Translations under genes and position numbers: made by a program
NCBI GenBank assembly: GCA_019752835.1
Contig: JAIELR010000203.1
Span: 1 to 20,270, forward strand
Length of the DNA: 20,270 nt
Source of the DNA: Gammaproteobacteria bacterium
GTDB taxonomy: Bacteria; Pseudomonadota; Gammaproteobacteria; UBA1113
Direction: 5' to 3'
Notes under the pieces: model-generated
Told to the model about the DNA's origin: nothing
What the model saw: the letters and a program-made list of their open reading frames with translations, nothing else
Database searches by the model: none
Part shown: positions 1 through 7,427 of the stretch, piece by piece
Numbering within the stretch: the stretch's first letter is position 1
Layout: every line of letters begins with the position of its first letter

Positions 1-1
1 G

Positions 2-379
2 GAAATTGTCATGCAATTTCGGACTCATCTTCGTTTAAATCCTTTACCCGAGACTGGCAATAATTTTCCCCTGATACCGTCTTGGCGCAGCTCCCAAGGG
101 CTGACCGCACGGCATATCAATTACCTGCTGAAAGAACTGGCACTTAAAACCGTTGAAACGCATTTTAGCGAACATCCAGCGAAACAGGCGAAATTAAAAA
201 AATTTTCGGCGCATTGGTTACGCCACCTATCCGCCACCCTCCAAGACAGGGCAGGGGTTCACTTTAGCCACATTCGTGCTAATCTGCGGCATGAAAAAGA
301 AGACACGACGCGATTGTATGTGCATTTGGATGATAAAAAGCGGTTTGAGGAAATGAATAAGATAAGCGAGTTTTTTTAA
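2..379 (+). CDS. Tyrosine recombinase/phage-type integrase, C-terminal catalytic part (5' end outside window)
   Basis: The reading frame is open to the left edge, so the gene starts outside the window; the Met at 11 is only an internal codon. Tyrosine recombinases cut and rejoin DNA at specific sites through a 3'-phosphotyrosine. Counting from the Met at 11, the C-terminal active-site residues are present: H68-x-x-R71 in the HWLRH motif (bases 212-226), H94 in LRHE, and the nucleophile Y103 in TRLYVH (base 317). The nine-residue step from the second His to the Tyr matches the family pattern (GHxxxxTTxxYxH). The N-terminal DNA-binding domain and first catalytic Arg are not visible. Nothing after Y103 suggests truncation, and the tail ends normally in a short charged helix. 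Its position beside effector-like genes suggests the edge of an integrated island, but no tRNA or attachment repeat was found. Confidence 0.8.
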   Translation, partial: EIVMQFRTHLRLNPLPETGNNFPLIPSWRSSQGLTARHINYLLKELALKTVETHFSEHPAKQAKLKKFSAHWLRHLSATLQDRAGVHFSHIRANLRHEKEDTTRLYVHLDDKKRFEEMNKISEFF

Positions 380-389
380 ATAAAAAAAC
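370..389 (+). repeat. A/T inverted repeat at the recombinase stop codon, possible weak terminator
   Basis: GTTTTTTT (370-377) and AAAAAAAC (382-389) are perfect complements around an AAAT loop, overlapping the recombinase stop codon. The stem is almost entirely A:T and has no U-run after it on the + strand, so it is a poor intrinsic terminator. On the - strand it has the same shape. Confidence 0.25.
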
Positions 390-587
390 CCCATTGTGCA
401 TGAATGAGTGTCAACAATAAAGCCAAGTATAGACATCAAAGAATGTTTATTTTTTAGCAAATCCTTTATGCTGACTGTATTTAGTACAGTCATGCCATAA
501 ATTCAACCAAAAAATGCTTGACATGTCTGCGCTTGCTTGGCAGCATGGTATGACTTCTGCATCTTAACGTTTTTTTCAGGGAGAAAT
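380..587. other. AT-rich intergenic stretch, no gene recognised
   Basis: No credible coding frame was found between the recombinase and the 24-codon ORF at 588. It contains the dyad at 472-492 and a perfect TTGACA at 518-523. The best -10 at the usual spacing (CAGCAT, 541-546) is poor, so I do not call a promoter. Confidence 0.5.
472..492. repeat. Perfect 8-bp inverted repeat, candidate operator or recombinase site
   Basis: TGACTGTA (472-479) and TACAGTCA (485-492) are exact reverse complements around the 5-base spacer TTTAG. It lies about 90 bases after the recombinase stop and about 25 bases before the TTGACA hexamer. There is no T-run after it, which argues against a terminator. The symmetry fits a dimeric regulator site or recombinase core or arm site, but no second copy was noticed in the window. 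The function is inferred. Confidence 0.4.
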
Positions 588-662
588 ATGCACATGGAAA
601 ACAAGAACGTGAATCATCTAGCCATCTCCAAAGCACCCTTTAGCCGCTATGCTTCTGTTTGA
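588..662 (+). CDS. 24-codon ORF with a good ribosome binding site; leader peptide or start of a decayed gene
   Basis: The ATG at 588 follows an AGGGAGA-type ribosome binding site with about five bases between. It begins MHMENKNVNH and stops at TGA 660-662. The peptide is hydrophilic with no signal sequence or recognisable motif. Its end runs into the next feature, an ankyrin-like remnant in another frame, so it may be the original start of that broken gene. A leader peptide is the alternative. Either way the evidence is thin. Confidence 0.2.
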   Translation: MHMENKNVNHLAISKAPFSRYASV

Positions 663-774
663 CACAGCCTTCATTATCGCTTTATAAAGAAAAAAAGCGG
701 TAATACGAATATTAATTGAATTTGGAACTGATGTTACTGAGCCGAAAAAGCGGATGATACATCATTTTATTTAG
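637..774 (+). pseudogene. Ankyrin-repeat gene remnant with in-frame stop
   Basis: Reading codons from 637 gives a stretch that includes TAFIIAL, a TAA at 685-687, then KKAVIRILIEFGTDVTEPKK, ending at TAG 772-774. The segment ILIEFGTDV has the shape of the second helix and loop of an ankyrin repeat. It also resembles MLLIEFEADI in the C48 ankyrin protein of this window, where the preceding TPFHIA corresponds to TAFIIA here. I therefore read it as the 3' remnant of an ankyrin gene broken by a nonsense change and probably a frameshift from the ORF at 588. Bases 674-683 and 694-703 can also pair as a 10-bp stem with one G:U. The match is short, so chance similarity cannot be excluded. Confidence 0.4.
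754..765. repeat. Short palindrome ATGAT-AC-ATCAT upstream of the first ankyrin gene
   Basis: A 5-bp inverted repeat with a 2-base centre sits about 40 bases before the ATG of the ankyrin gene at 806. Position and symmetry would suit an operator half-site pair, but short AT palindromes are frequent in such DNA. No -35/-10 pair of good quality flanks it. Confidence 0.15.
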
Positions 775-805
775 TCATTAAGTAATTTATAAGGGAAGAT
801 TAAAG

Positions 806-2620
806 ATGAAGATATCTGTTAATGAGTTTCTCGAAGCCATTAAGCGAGGAGATAGGGACACTATACGTCTCCAAATCGAACATGAAGGATTTAGCGCTAA
901 TGCCAATATGACGCTTTACAGAGTGGGGGTTATACCTGATCCTTATACACGAGGGTATACGCCTCTGCATTGGGCAGCACGGTATGATCAAGTAGAGATT
1001 GTCAAGTATTTACTTAGTCGTGGTGCACCGATTAATCACCAAAATGCGGGAGGTAATACGCCTCTGTATTTAGCTATTTATCATGGCTCAGAAGCTGTGG
1101 CTAATTTGCTTATTCAAGAGGGGGCAAATGTCGATATTGCCAATACCAAAGTATTAGGCTTGTCTGAGTATGATTGTACCGCATTACATTATGCAGTGAG
1201 ATGGGCAAGTGTAGCTGTTGTGCGAGTTATTTTAGAAAAAAGTACTCATTCTATCAATGTTAAGGATCATACGGGAAAAACCCCTTTACAACAAACTATT
1301 GAACGTATGCTTAACGCCAGTGAAAATGGTCCTCTCTTTACCTATGAGGATAAACTAACGTTAATTGATGTGCTGCTTAAATGTGGGGCGGATATTAGTC
1401 TCCAGGAAGACGTAGCAGGGGATACCGCGTTGCATCGAGCAATTCAGCAAATTTCAAAAGATGCGCCTTTTATTCCCAAAAATGGCTTAGATAACATTGC
1501 TATTGTCAAACTGCTATTAAATACAACGCGCGAAGAAAGTCAGGAAAAACTCGTTCATTTGTTAAATATTACTAATAATCAAGATCGTACGCCTTTGGCA
1601 CAAGCTGTCGTTTGTAAGCAATTTATGGTTAGCTCACTACTGCATTATGCTTATGGAGCCTCCTTGGAAAATGAACCCGATGATGTACAGGCTGAGGTGA
1701 GGGATGGTTTTTCTTTTCAAAAACTTCGCCAAATTATTGAACAAGGCCAGTTAGAAGTACTTGTGGGTTATTTTGAGCGACAAGATTTTGAGGTTAATGC
1801 AGATATGACTTCTTATACGCTGGGAGCGCCTAATTTTTTTACAAAAGGATATCGACCGCTTCATTGGGCAGTACGCTATGGCCAATTTAATTTTGTTAAA
1901 TTTCTAGTTGAAAAAGGGGCATTAATTAATCAACAAAATTGGGGAGGAAATACCCCTTTACATTTAGCGATTTATCACGGTCAGTTAGATATAGCGGCTT
2001 TTCTCATACAACAAGGTGCTGATGTAACGATTAAGAATGTGAAAATAGCGTTAGGATGGAATAATCCTGAGTACGGTTGCACACCTTTGCATTATGCTGT
2101 TCGTCGAGGAAATGCCGAAATTACGCGTCTTATTTTAGAAAAAAATAGTCATTTTATTAATCTGAAAGATTACACAAACAAGACGCCCTTGCAACAAAGC
2201 ATAGAGCGTTTACCTGTGATTTCTAAGGAGGAGCCTCATTTATCTCTTACTTATGAAAGAAAACAAGCCCTAGTCGCTGTACTTATCCAATTTGGAGCGG
2301 ATGTCAGCACCTCTTATGAGGAAACGGGCGATACGCCATTACATTTAGCGATTAAGCAAATAGATGATGATGCCCGATTTCATAAAGAAAACAAAGAACC
2401 TGAGGCTTTAGTGAGACTAATTATAGATGAGGCTCAAAAACAGAATGCTAATACATGGATACAATTATTTAATATCAAAAACAAAGAAGGCCTCACGCCA
2501 CTAGGGTTAGCCATTGCTTTGAATAATATGCCTTTAGCTCTGTTGTTACACATGTTGTATCAAACGTCTTTAGAAAACGAGGATGACAGTGTGAGGGAAG
2601 AAATTAATAGATATAGCAGA
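806..2620 (+). repeat. Intragenic tandem duplication of a ~300-residue ankyrin module
   Basis: Two copies meet near base 1703. Landmarks recur at about 300-residue spacing: PLHWA at residues 53 and 351, SLENE at 286 and 588, KTPLQQxIER and GDTxLHxAI in both. DNA similarity is patchy and protein similarity clear, so the duplication is old. The first half of the protein at 7428 carries a single related copy. Confidence 0.8.
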
Positions 2621-3103
2621 TCGATGGGATATATTATTTATAATAAATCTAAATCATTTGAGTCTGTGCTCTCGTCGTCTGCCTCCAATATAGTTATTAT
2701 GCCGAAACTCGAGCTAGTTCAATCGTTACCTGATGAATCTGTGACACTTTGCAGGGTGATCAGAGTTGAGCCTGAGCAGCCATCTTTCGTCCAATCTATG
2801 ATAACCCCAGCTATTTCTTCTTCTGCACCACCACCGCCTCCACCACCGGTACAACAGAACGGGCCCAAGCCCTTGCGTATAGTGCGCAAACCAAAGTCAG
2901 ACTTAGACTCAGTGCCAAAACGTCCTGTCGTTTCACAAGATCAAATGCTAGATGAATTATATAAGAGAATAAGGCAGCGTGGAGAAGACATGAAAGGAAA
3001 GGGTAATTCTAATGCGAATAATAAAGTGGAAAGTGAGGAACCACCTGTAAATACCAGCGACAATGAAAGGAGTTCACGAGAATGCAACAACCGACTGATT
3101 TGA
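806..3103 (+). CDS. Duplicated-module ankyrin-repeat protein with polyproline C-terminal tail (putative effector)
   Basis: This 765-residue protein has no signal peptide or membrane segment. The start is the ATG after AAGGGAAG with a seven-base spacer. Residues 1-299 and 300-600 are two homologous copies of one module: a leading helix pair, a Tyr/Gly linker (NANMTLYRVG, NADMTSYTLG), ankyrin repeats with PLHWA, NTPLxLAIYHG and LHYAVR motifs, a GDTxLHxAI repeat and a closing SLENE motif (residues 286 and 588). Ankyrin repeats bind proteins, so host-protein binding is the likely job. The tail has seven prolines at 675-681, then KP-rich sequence and a helix at about 710-734 (LDELYKRIRQRGEDMKGK). 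Polyproline next to a short amphipathic helix recalls actin-regulating proteins, but the helix is not a clean WH2 match. The stop overlaps the next gene by 22 bases, implying coupled translation. Substrate and secretion route are unknown. Confidence 0.85.
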   Translation: MKISVNEFLEAIKRGDRDTIRLQIEHEGFSANANMTLYRVGVIPDPYTRGYTPLHWAARYDQVEIVKYLLSRGAPINHQNAGGNTPLYLAIYHGSEAVANLLIQEGANVDIANTKVLGLSEYDCTALHYAVRWASVAVVRVILEKSTHSINVKDHTGKTPLQQTIERMLNASENGPLFTYEDKLTLIDVLLKCGADISLQEDVAGDTALHRAIQQISKDAPFIPKNGLDNIAIVKLLLNTTREESQEKLVHLLNITNNQDRTPLAQAVVCKQFMVSSLLHYAYGASLENEPDDVQAEVRDGFSFQKLRQIIEQGQLEVLVGYFERQDFEVNADMTSYTLGAPNFFTKGYRPLHWAVRYGQFNFVKFLVEKGALINQQNWGGNTPLHLAIYHGQLDIAAFLIQQGADVTIKNVKIALGWNNPEYGCTPLHYAVRRGNAEITRLILEKNSHFINLKDYTNKTPLQQSIERLPVISKEEPHLSLTYERKQALVAVLIQFGADVSTSYEETGDTPLHLAIKQIDDDARFHKENKEPEALVRLIIDEAQKQNANTWIQLFNIKNKEGLTPLGLAIALNNMPLALLLHMLYQTSLENEDDSVREEINRYSRSMGYIIYNKSKSFESVLSSSASNIVIMPKLELVQSLPDESVTLCRVIRVEPEQPSFVQSMITPAISSSAPPPPPPPVQQNGPKPLRIVRKPKSDLDSVPKRPVVSQDQMLDELYKRIRQRGEDMKGKGNSNANNKVESEEPPVNTSDNERSSRECNNRLI

Positions 3104-6100
3104 TAGCATTGTTGGCAAATATCAGCCAGGGCCAAGTAAAAGACATTGATCTTGGGAAGATATATAAATTAGCCAGGGAGAAAGCTCCATTTAATGCATT
3201 TCGAGGTCATACCAAGGATGTGGAAGCTTTGGCGGTACTGTCTGATGGCCTTTTAGTCAGTGGCTCAAAGGACCATACAATTATGCTTTGGAACTTAACT
3301 CCCCTTTCACGAGTAGAATTCTCGAAAGCTCATCAAAATAAAGTCAGTATTTTGTTAGCCGTACCGGGAAAATCGTTGTTATTTAGTGGTTCAAGTGATC
3401 ATACTATAAAGTTATGGGATACCAATACCTATCGTTCTCTTGCACATTTACAAGGCCATACAGGCGTTATTACTTCGCTTGCAATTTTATCTGACGGGCG
3501 TTTAGTGAGTGGTTCCAATGATAATACGCTTAAATTATGGGATATAGAGCATGCATCTTATAGTGACTTCCCGCAAGAGCATTCAGGAGCGATAGGGGCT
3601 CTTTTAGCCCTTGAAAATGGGCTTTTAGTGAGTGGTTCAAGTGGCGATAAAAGGATTAAACTTTGGAAAATAGAAGCAGATAATACCATTAATTGTATTA
3701 AAATTTTTGAAGAGGCCCATGCTAAGCCTATTAATGATCTCATGTTATTACCCAACGGCTATTTGGCGAGCAAATCCGATGATAACAGGATAAAATTATG
3801 GAATATAGAAAGCGGTCAATGTATTACTGAATTTCAGGATGAGCAGGAGGGTTTAGGTGCATTAGTAACAGCGCGCTGGATGGGACGATCTAATGCTATG
3901 TCGGCGAGTGCCTCCAGCGGGGCTCGACGAATTGCTATATTCCAGGATGGACTTGTTGCTTCCAGTTTCAACGAGGAAAATTGTAGTGCCTACCCCATAG
4001 GGCTAACCTGCTTCCAACCTATTCAGATCTATAAAACAACTACCGTTAACCTAAGTCGCTTAGATATCGCTGAAATTTTAACAGCCTTGGTTAATCTTCA
4101 TCCTAGCGAGCTTAGAACATTATCGTTGAAGGGAATAGCCTTAAGTAATGAGGACCATGTTCTGCTTCTTGAGCTTATCAAAAAGTCCCCTTCTCTTATT
4201 GATATTAACCTTCAAGATACGGGCTTATCTGAATTCCAGCAAAAAGACATTCTAGACGCACTTGAATTTCAGCAAAAACAAACGACAGTTGCAGGGAAAG
4301 AGATTGAAGCGATAAAAAAGCAAATGAATGCTTTGAACCACGGTGTGGTGCAGTTAGAGACGATGCTAAAATCTCAGGGTGAATGCCTCGAAAAACTCAC
4401 TCACCAAGAAGCCTCTTGTCAGATTGAATTATCCAACGTTCAACACAAGTTAGATAAAACGCAACAAACGTTGTTAGACCTCCAATATCCCGCTAACGAT
4501 AAAATGAGTGATGTGCTCGTTGCAGGTTTACGGCAAATGAATACGACGCTCCATCATATTATCCAACGCTTGGAAAAGTTAGAGTCAAATACGGTTATGA
4601 TTGAGCAAGAAGAAAACACTAAACTTCAAATGATGGAAATTACGCAAGAATTATTCGACCATCATCTTCAAACAGCGATTTCAAATCAAGATAGCGTGCG
4701 AGTCAATCAGCTTTTATCTGCACAAAAACGCTCAAAAGTGACCAAAGAAATGCTTAGTATTGCCTATAAGCAAAATCATCCTGAAATTACATCGATTATT
4801 GAGACTCATTACTTAAAAGATTTACTCTTGGAGCTCAAACCTACTCAATGGCCTTCGGATTATGCTTATGCGCTCTTATCTGAACAAGCGTATCGAAGCG
4901 ATTTAAAGCCTGGTGAGCGAGTTATTATTCGTCGTGAAAACGGGTATATTGAACGTTTGCTGGAATCAAATTGGCGTGTTTATAATACGTACCAGGATTC
5001 TAAAACGGGGTATTTTTCGGCGCTTTTTATTAATGCGCAAGACAAACATTTGGTGCTGGCCCATCGAGGGACAGATTTTGAGATTTATGATTTGCTTTGG
5101 GGAACACATGATATCGAGGCGGACATTGCGCTCGTGGACAATCGACTTCCCAAGCAAACGAAAAATGTGTTGGATGCGACTTATCAAGCGCTTGAATTAG
5201 TCCATAAATATGGTTATCACTTGTCCATCACGGGACATTCGTTGGGGGCTTGGGCAGGTACCGCCTCCAGTTACCTCTTGATTAAAGATCAGTATTACCA
5301 ACGCGTTCATACGGTCTTATTTGATCCGCCTGGATTTTTAAGCGCGGAAGAGAGCAGTGAGTTGGAGAGTGTTTTTCATCAAGCCGACATGACTTTTTAT
5401 TTTGGGCCGCCGAACTCCATCAATACGCTCAATACTCATCATGCGGCAATTACCAAATTTCGTCTTTATCCCTCTCTCGAGTGCCCCAGTATTTTTGAAG
5501 CATTAAGAGGATTTTTTCCGTTGACCCGAGACTATATCCGTGCAGCATCAGGTCATAAAATTGTCAAACTAGTTAATGAGTTTAATAAAACCACGGGAAT
5601 GCCTTTTGATAGGGATGTTATTCTCCAATGGCCCAATGTTGAAAAAAGCAACCGAAGTGATGCAGCTTCCTTCATTACGGCTCTCATTGGAACGGCCGTG
5701 GTGTATGTGGCGACGGCAGGAGTTTTGCTGAGATCGCCGTATATTGCCAGTTTTAGAGGTTACTTGATGGTTGCTCGCACTATGGCGACGGTATTACTTG
5801 CTGTCACTGCTTATTATTTTCCCTTTATTTATCGAGGATTTGAATATTTTTGGGGCAAAATGAATACGTCAAAGTTGGATTCTTTTTTAAGAGACGCGAG
5901 TGCAGATTTAAAACTGAATTTAACGCAAAACATGAATGCTATTAACCGTCGCGAATTTTTGAAAAGCACGCATTATGAGATTACCGCTTATCGCTCTCAT
6001 CGAGCCAAAATCACGTATGATTTAAAATGGTTTGAGATGCTATTAACCAAAATGTTGGATAATCAGGCTTCTCCTTGTGTGAAGAATGCGGGAATTAAAG

Positions 6101-7341
6101 GTTATTTTGAAGCAGATTCCCGCTCGGCTTATTGGGAGTTTAAAAATTCCACCTGGACGATGGAGAATTTTTTTAGCAATATTACCGATACACTCATGGC
6201 TACATTTAACGATGAAACAATCTGTGATGCGACGCAACGAAAACAAGCACTGGAAGAATTAAGTGCTATTTACGTTGATAAACAAAGCCATATTGATAAT
6301 GAATCAACGCGTATTATCAATAATGATGCTACTTCGAGTGCTTCTCGCCTAATGCCTTTGCAACATGTTTTTTTACAACAACTGTTATTTTACCTGAATG
6401 CCATTTATGGCGCTCTCACTCCGACGTGGTCAACGCAAATGCCATTAGAACGCGAAATGATTTCTCATTCGCTGTCTTCATCTTTACAAGATAAGGCATG
6501 GATGATACAAGAAACTCTATCTAACCATTCCACTGACGGTGATTCACTGGTGCCGTCTTTGCTTAATTTAAACGTTTATTGGTACTCAGTACCCCTGTAC
6601 ACGCTTCATCCCCAGACAGGCGTTCCGGTATTTACGGTGGGTGCGTGGCAAAACGATGTACCAGTAGGTTATGTCAAGCTTTACGGTACCTCTCAATTTT
6701 GTCGGTCGCGAAGTGGATTGCGACATAATATTGTTGAACTAGGTGGCGTTTTGAAAGGGCAGGAGTCGGCGATTCAACCTGAAGTAGATACGCCTGTTTG
6801 TGAGGCTCTCCCCCCCACAGAGTCGAGCTTTGGCGAGCAGTTAGGTCAATCAGCCACACATGGTTTTATTGCGGGCATGAGCAATCTCCTTAAGCGCGGT
6901 CTTCAACAAGCAGGTGCATCACCTGCCATAGCAACAGTGACTGCTCAAACAATTTATTATGCCTCATTATTTGCGCTTGGATATACGCGTCATTATGCGG
7001 CGATAAGTGAAGCGGATGTTCCCGAAGAGGAGGCTGTTTTGCAAGCAGCAACTCAAGCCGCAACAGAAACAGCAACAGTGCTGGCCGTACAAACGGTTTC
7101 CCACTCATTGCAATATGTGGGTAATACTCTCAACGATTATCAGTGGAAACGAACCGGAAAAGTATGTAAAGTCATCGGGAGTGTTTTTAGCGCTACGCGT
7201 TATGCGCCTTGTTTTTTCAGAGCGTACCAGCAACCTGATGTGATATCAGCAGCCAGCAGTCTTGCTCAAACGGCTGGTGCTATCGGCGTTGGTATAGTAA
7301 CACAACCCGCTACTGACCCCCTTGGCAGTCTAATAACCTAA
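3082..7341 (+). CDS. WD40-repeat / coiled-coil / lipase-like (GHSLG) protein with membrane segments (putative effector)
   Basis: The ATG follows AAAGGAG and lies inside the end of the ankyrin gene, so the pair is translationally coupled. Domains of the 1419 residues: WD40 repeats at about 40-305 (five or six, with repeated SGSxDxTIKLW signatures); an RNI/LRR-like piece at 325-390 (LRTLSLKGIAL, LIDINLQDTGL); a coiled coil at about 395-510; a single degenerate ankyrin-like helix pair at 530-575; then an alpha/beta-hydrolase of lipase class 3 appearance at about 580-830. The hydrolase shows HRGTD (661-665), nucleophile Ser720 in GHSLGAW, a candidate Asp748 in FDPPG and His786/787 as candidate base. 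Two hydrophobic segments at about 863-885 and 895-920 and a hydrophobic C-terminus suggest membrane association after delivery. This suggests a lipid or ester hydrolase placed on a host membrane, with the WD40 part binding a partner. The substrate cannot be read from sequence. The D and H assignments are tentative. Confidence 0.8.
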   Translation: MQQPTDLIALLANISQGQVKDIDLGKIYKLAREKAPFNAFRGHTKDVEALAVLSDGLLVSGSKDHTIMLWNLTPLSRVEFSKAHQNKVSILLAVPGKSLLFSGSSDHTIKLWDTNTYRSLAHLQGHTGVITSLAILSDGRLVSGSNDNTLKLWDIEHASYSDFPQEHSGAIGALLALENGLLVSGSSGDKRIKLWKIEADNTINCIKIFEEAHAKPINDLMLLPNGYLASKSDDNRIKLWNIESGQCITEFQDEQEGLGALVTARWMGRSNAMSASASSGARRIAIFQDGLVASSFNEENCSAYPIGLTCFQPIQIYKTTTVNLSRLDIAEILTALVNLHPSELRTLSLKGIALSNEDHVLLLELIKKSPSLIDINLQDTGLSEFQQKDILDALEFQQKQTTVAGKEIEAIKKQMNALNHGVVQLETMLKSQGECLEKLTHQEASCQIELSNVQHKLDKTQQTLLDLQYPANDKMSDVLVAGLRQMNTTLHHIIQRLEKLESNTVMIEQEENTKLQMMEITQELFDHHLQTAISNQDSVRVNQLLSAQKRSKVTKEMLSIAYKQNHPEITSIIETHYLKDLLLELKPTQWPSDYAYALLSEQAYRSDLKPGERVIIRRENGYIERLLESNWRVYNTYQDSKTGYFSALFINAQDKHLVLAHRGTDFEIYDLLWGTHDIEADIALVDNRLPKQTKNVLDATYQALELVHKYGYHLSITGHSLGAWAGTASSYLLIKDQYYQRVHTVLFDPPGFLSAEESSELESVFHQADMTFYFGPPNSINTLNTHHAAITKFRLYPSLECPSIFEALRGFFPLTRDYIRAASGHKIVKLVNEFNKTTGMPFDRDVILQWPNVEKSNRSDAASFITALIGTAVVYVATAGVLLRSPYIASFRGYLMVARTMATVLLAVTAYYFPFIYRGFEYFWGKMNTSKLDSFLRDASADLKLNLTQNMNAINRREFLKSTHYEITAYRSHRAKITYDLKWFEMLLTKMLDNQASPCVKNAGIKGYFEADSRSAYWEFKNSTWTMENFFSNITDTLMATFNDETICDATQRKQALEELSAIYVDKQSHIDNESTRIINNDATSSASRLMPLQHVFLQQLLFYLNAIYGALTPTWSTQMPLEREMISHSLSSSLQDKAWMIQETLSNHSTDGDSLVPSLLNLNVYWYSVPLYTLHPQTGVPVFTVGAWQNDVPVGYVKLYGTSQFCRSRSGLRHNIVELGGVLKGQESAIQPEVDTPVCEALPPTESSFGEQLGQSATHGFIAGMSNLLKRGLQQAGASPAIATVTAQTIYYASLFALGYTRHYAAISEADVPEEEAVLQAATQAATETATVLAVQTVSHSLQYVGNTLNDYQWKRTGKVCKVIGSVFSATRYAPCFFRAYQQPDVISAASSLAQTAGAIGVGIVTQPATDPLGSLIT

Positions 7342-7346
7342 CGTAG

Positions 7347-7360
7347 GCAGCGGCGGCTGC
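7347..7360 (+). terminator. Small GC hairpin after the WD40-lipase gene, doubtful terminator
   Basis: GCAGC (7347-7351) pairs with GCTGC (7356-7360) around GGCG, starting five bases after the stop codon. No T-run follows, so intrinsic termination is unlikely to be efficient. It may only attenuate expression of the next gene. Confidence 0.15.
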
Positions 7361-7427
7361 AAACTAGCAAACTTTCCAATGATTTTTGGGCAGGGATCAA
7401 AAAAGGCATATTTTAAGGAGTCAATCA

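Noticed and set aside
227..493. 88-codon antisense ORF over the recombinase end and gap
   Set aside because: It is antisense to a clear recombinase motif region, ends in the AT-rich gap and resembles no family.
518..546. Sigma-70 promoter with TTGACA at 518-523
   Set aside because: At 17-base spacing the -10 is CAGCAT, matching TATAAT in only three positions; TATGAC at 549 is too far away.
4913..5200. 95-codon + strand ORF inside the lipase domain
   Set aside because: It lies in another frame of a region with strong lipase motifs, and its Arg/Ile/Trp-rich composition is typical of a shadow frame.
6890..7108. 72-codon antisense ORF with Leu-rich start
   Set aside because: It is a mirror of the Ala/Gln-rich C-terminus of the WD40-lipase gene, with no ribosome binding site or family resemblance.
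7386..7427. TTG start 14 codons upstream for the second ankyrin gene
   Set aside because: It has no ribosome binding site, while ATG 7428 has AAGGAG at ideal spacing and the paralogue begins at the matching point.
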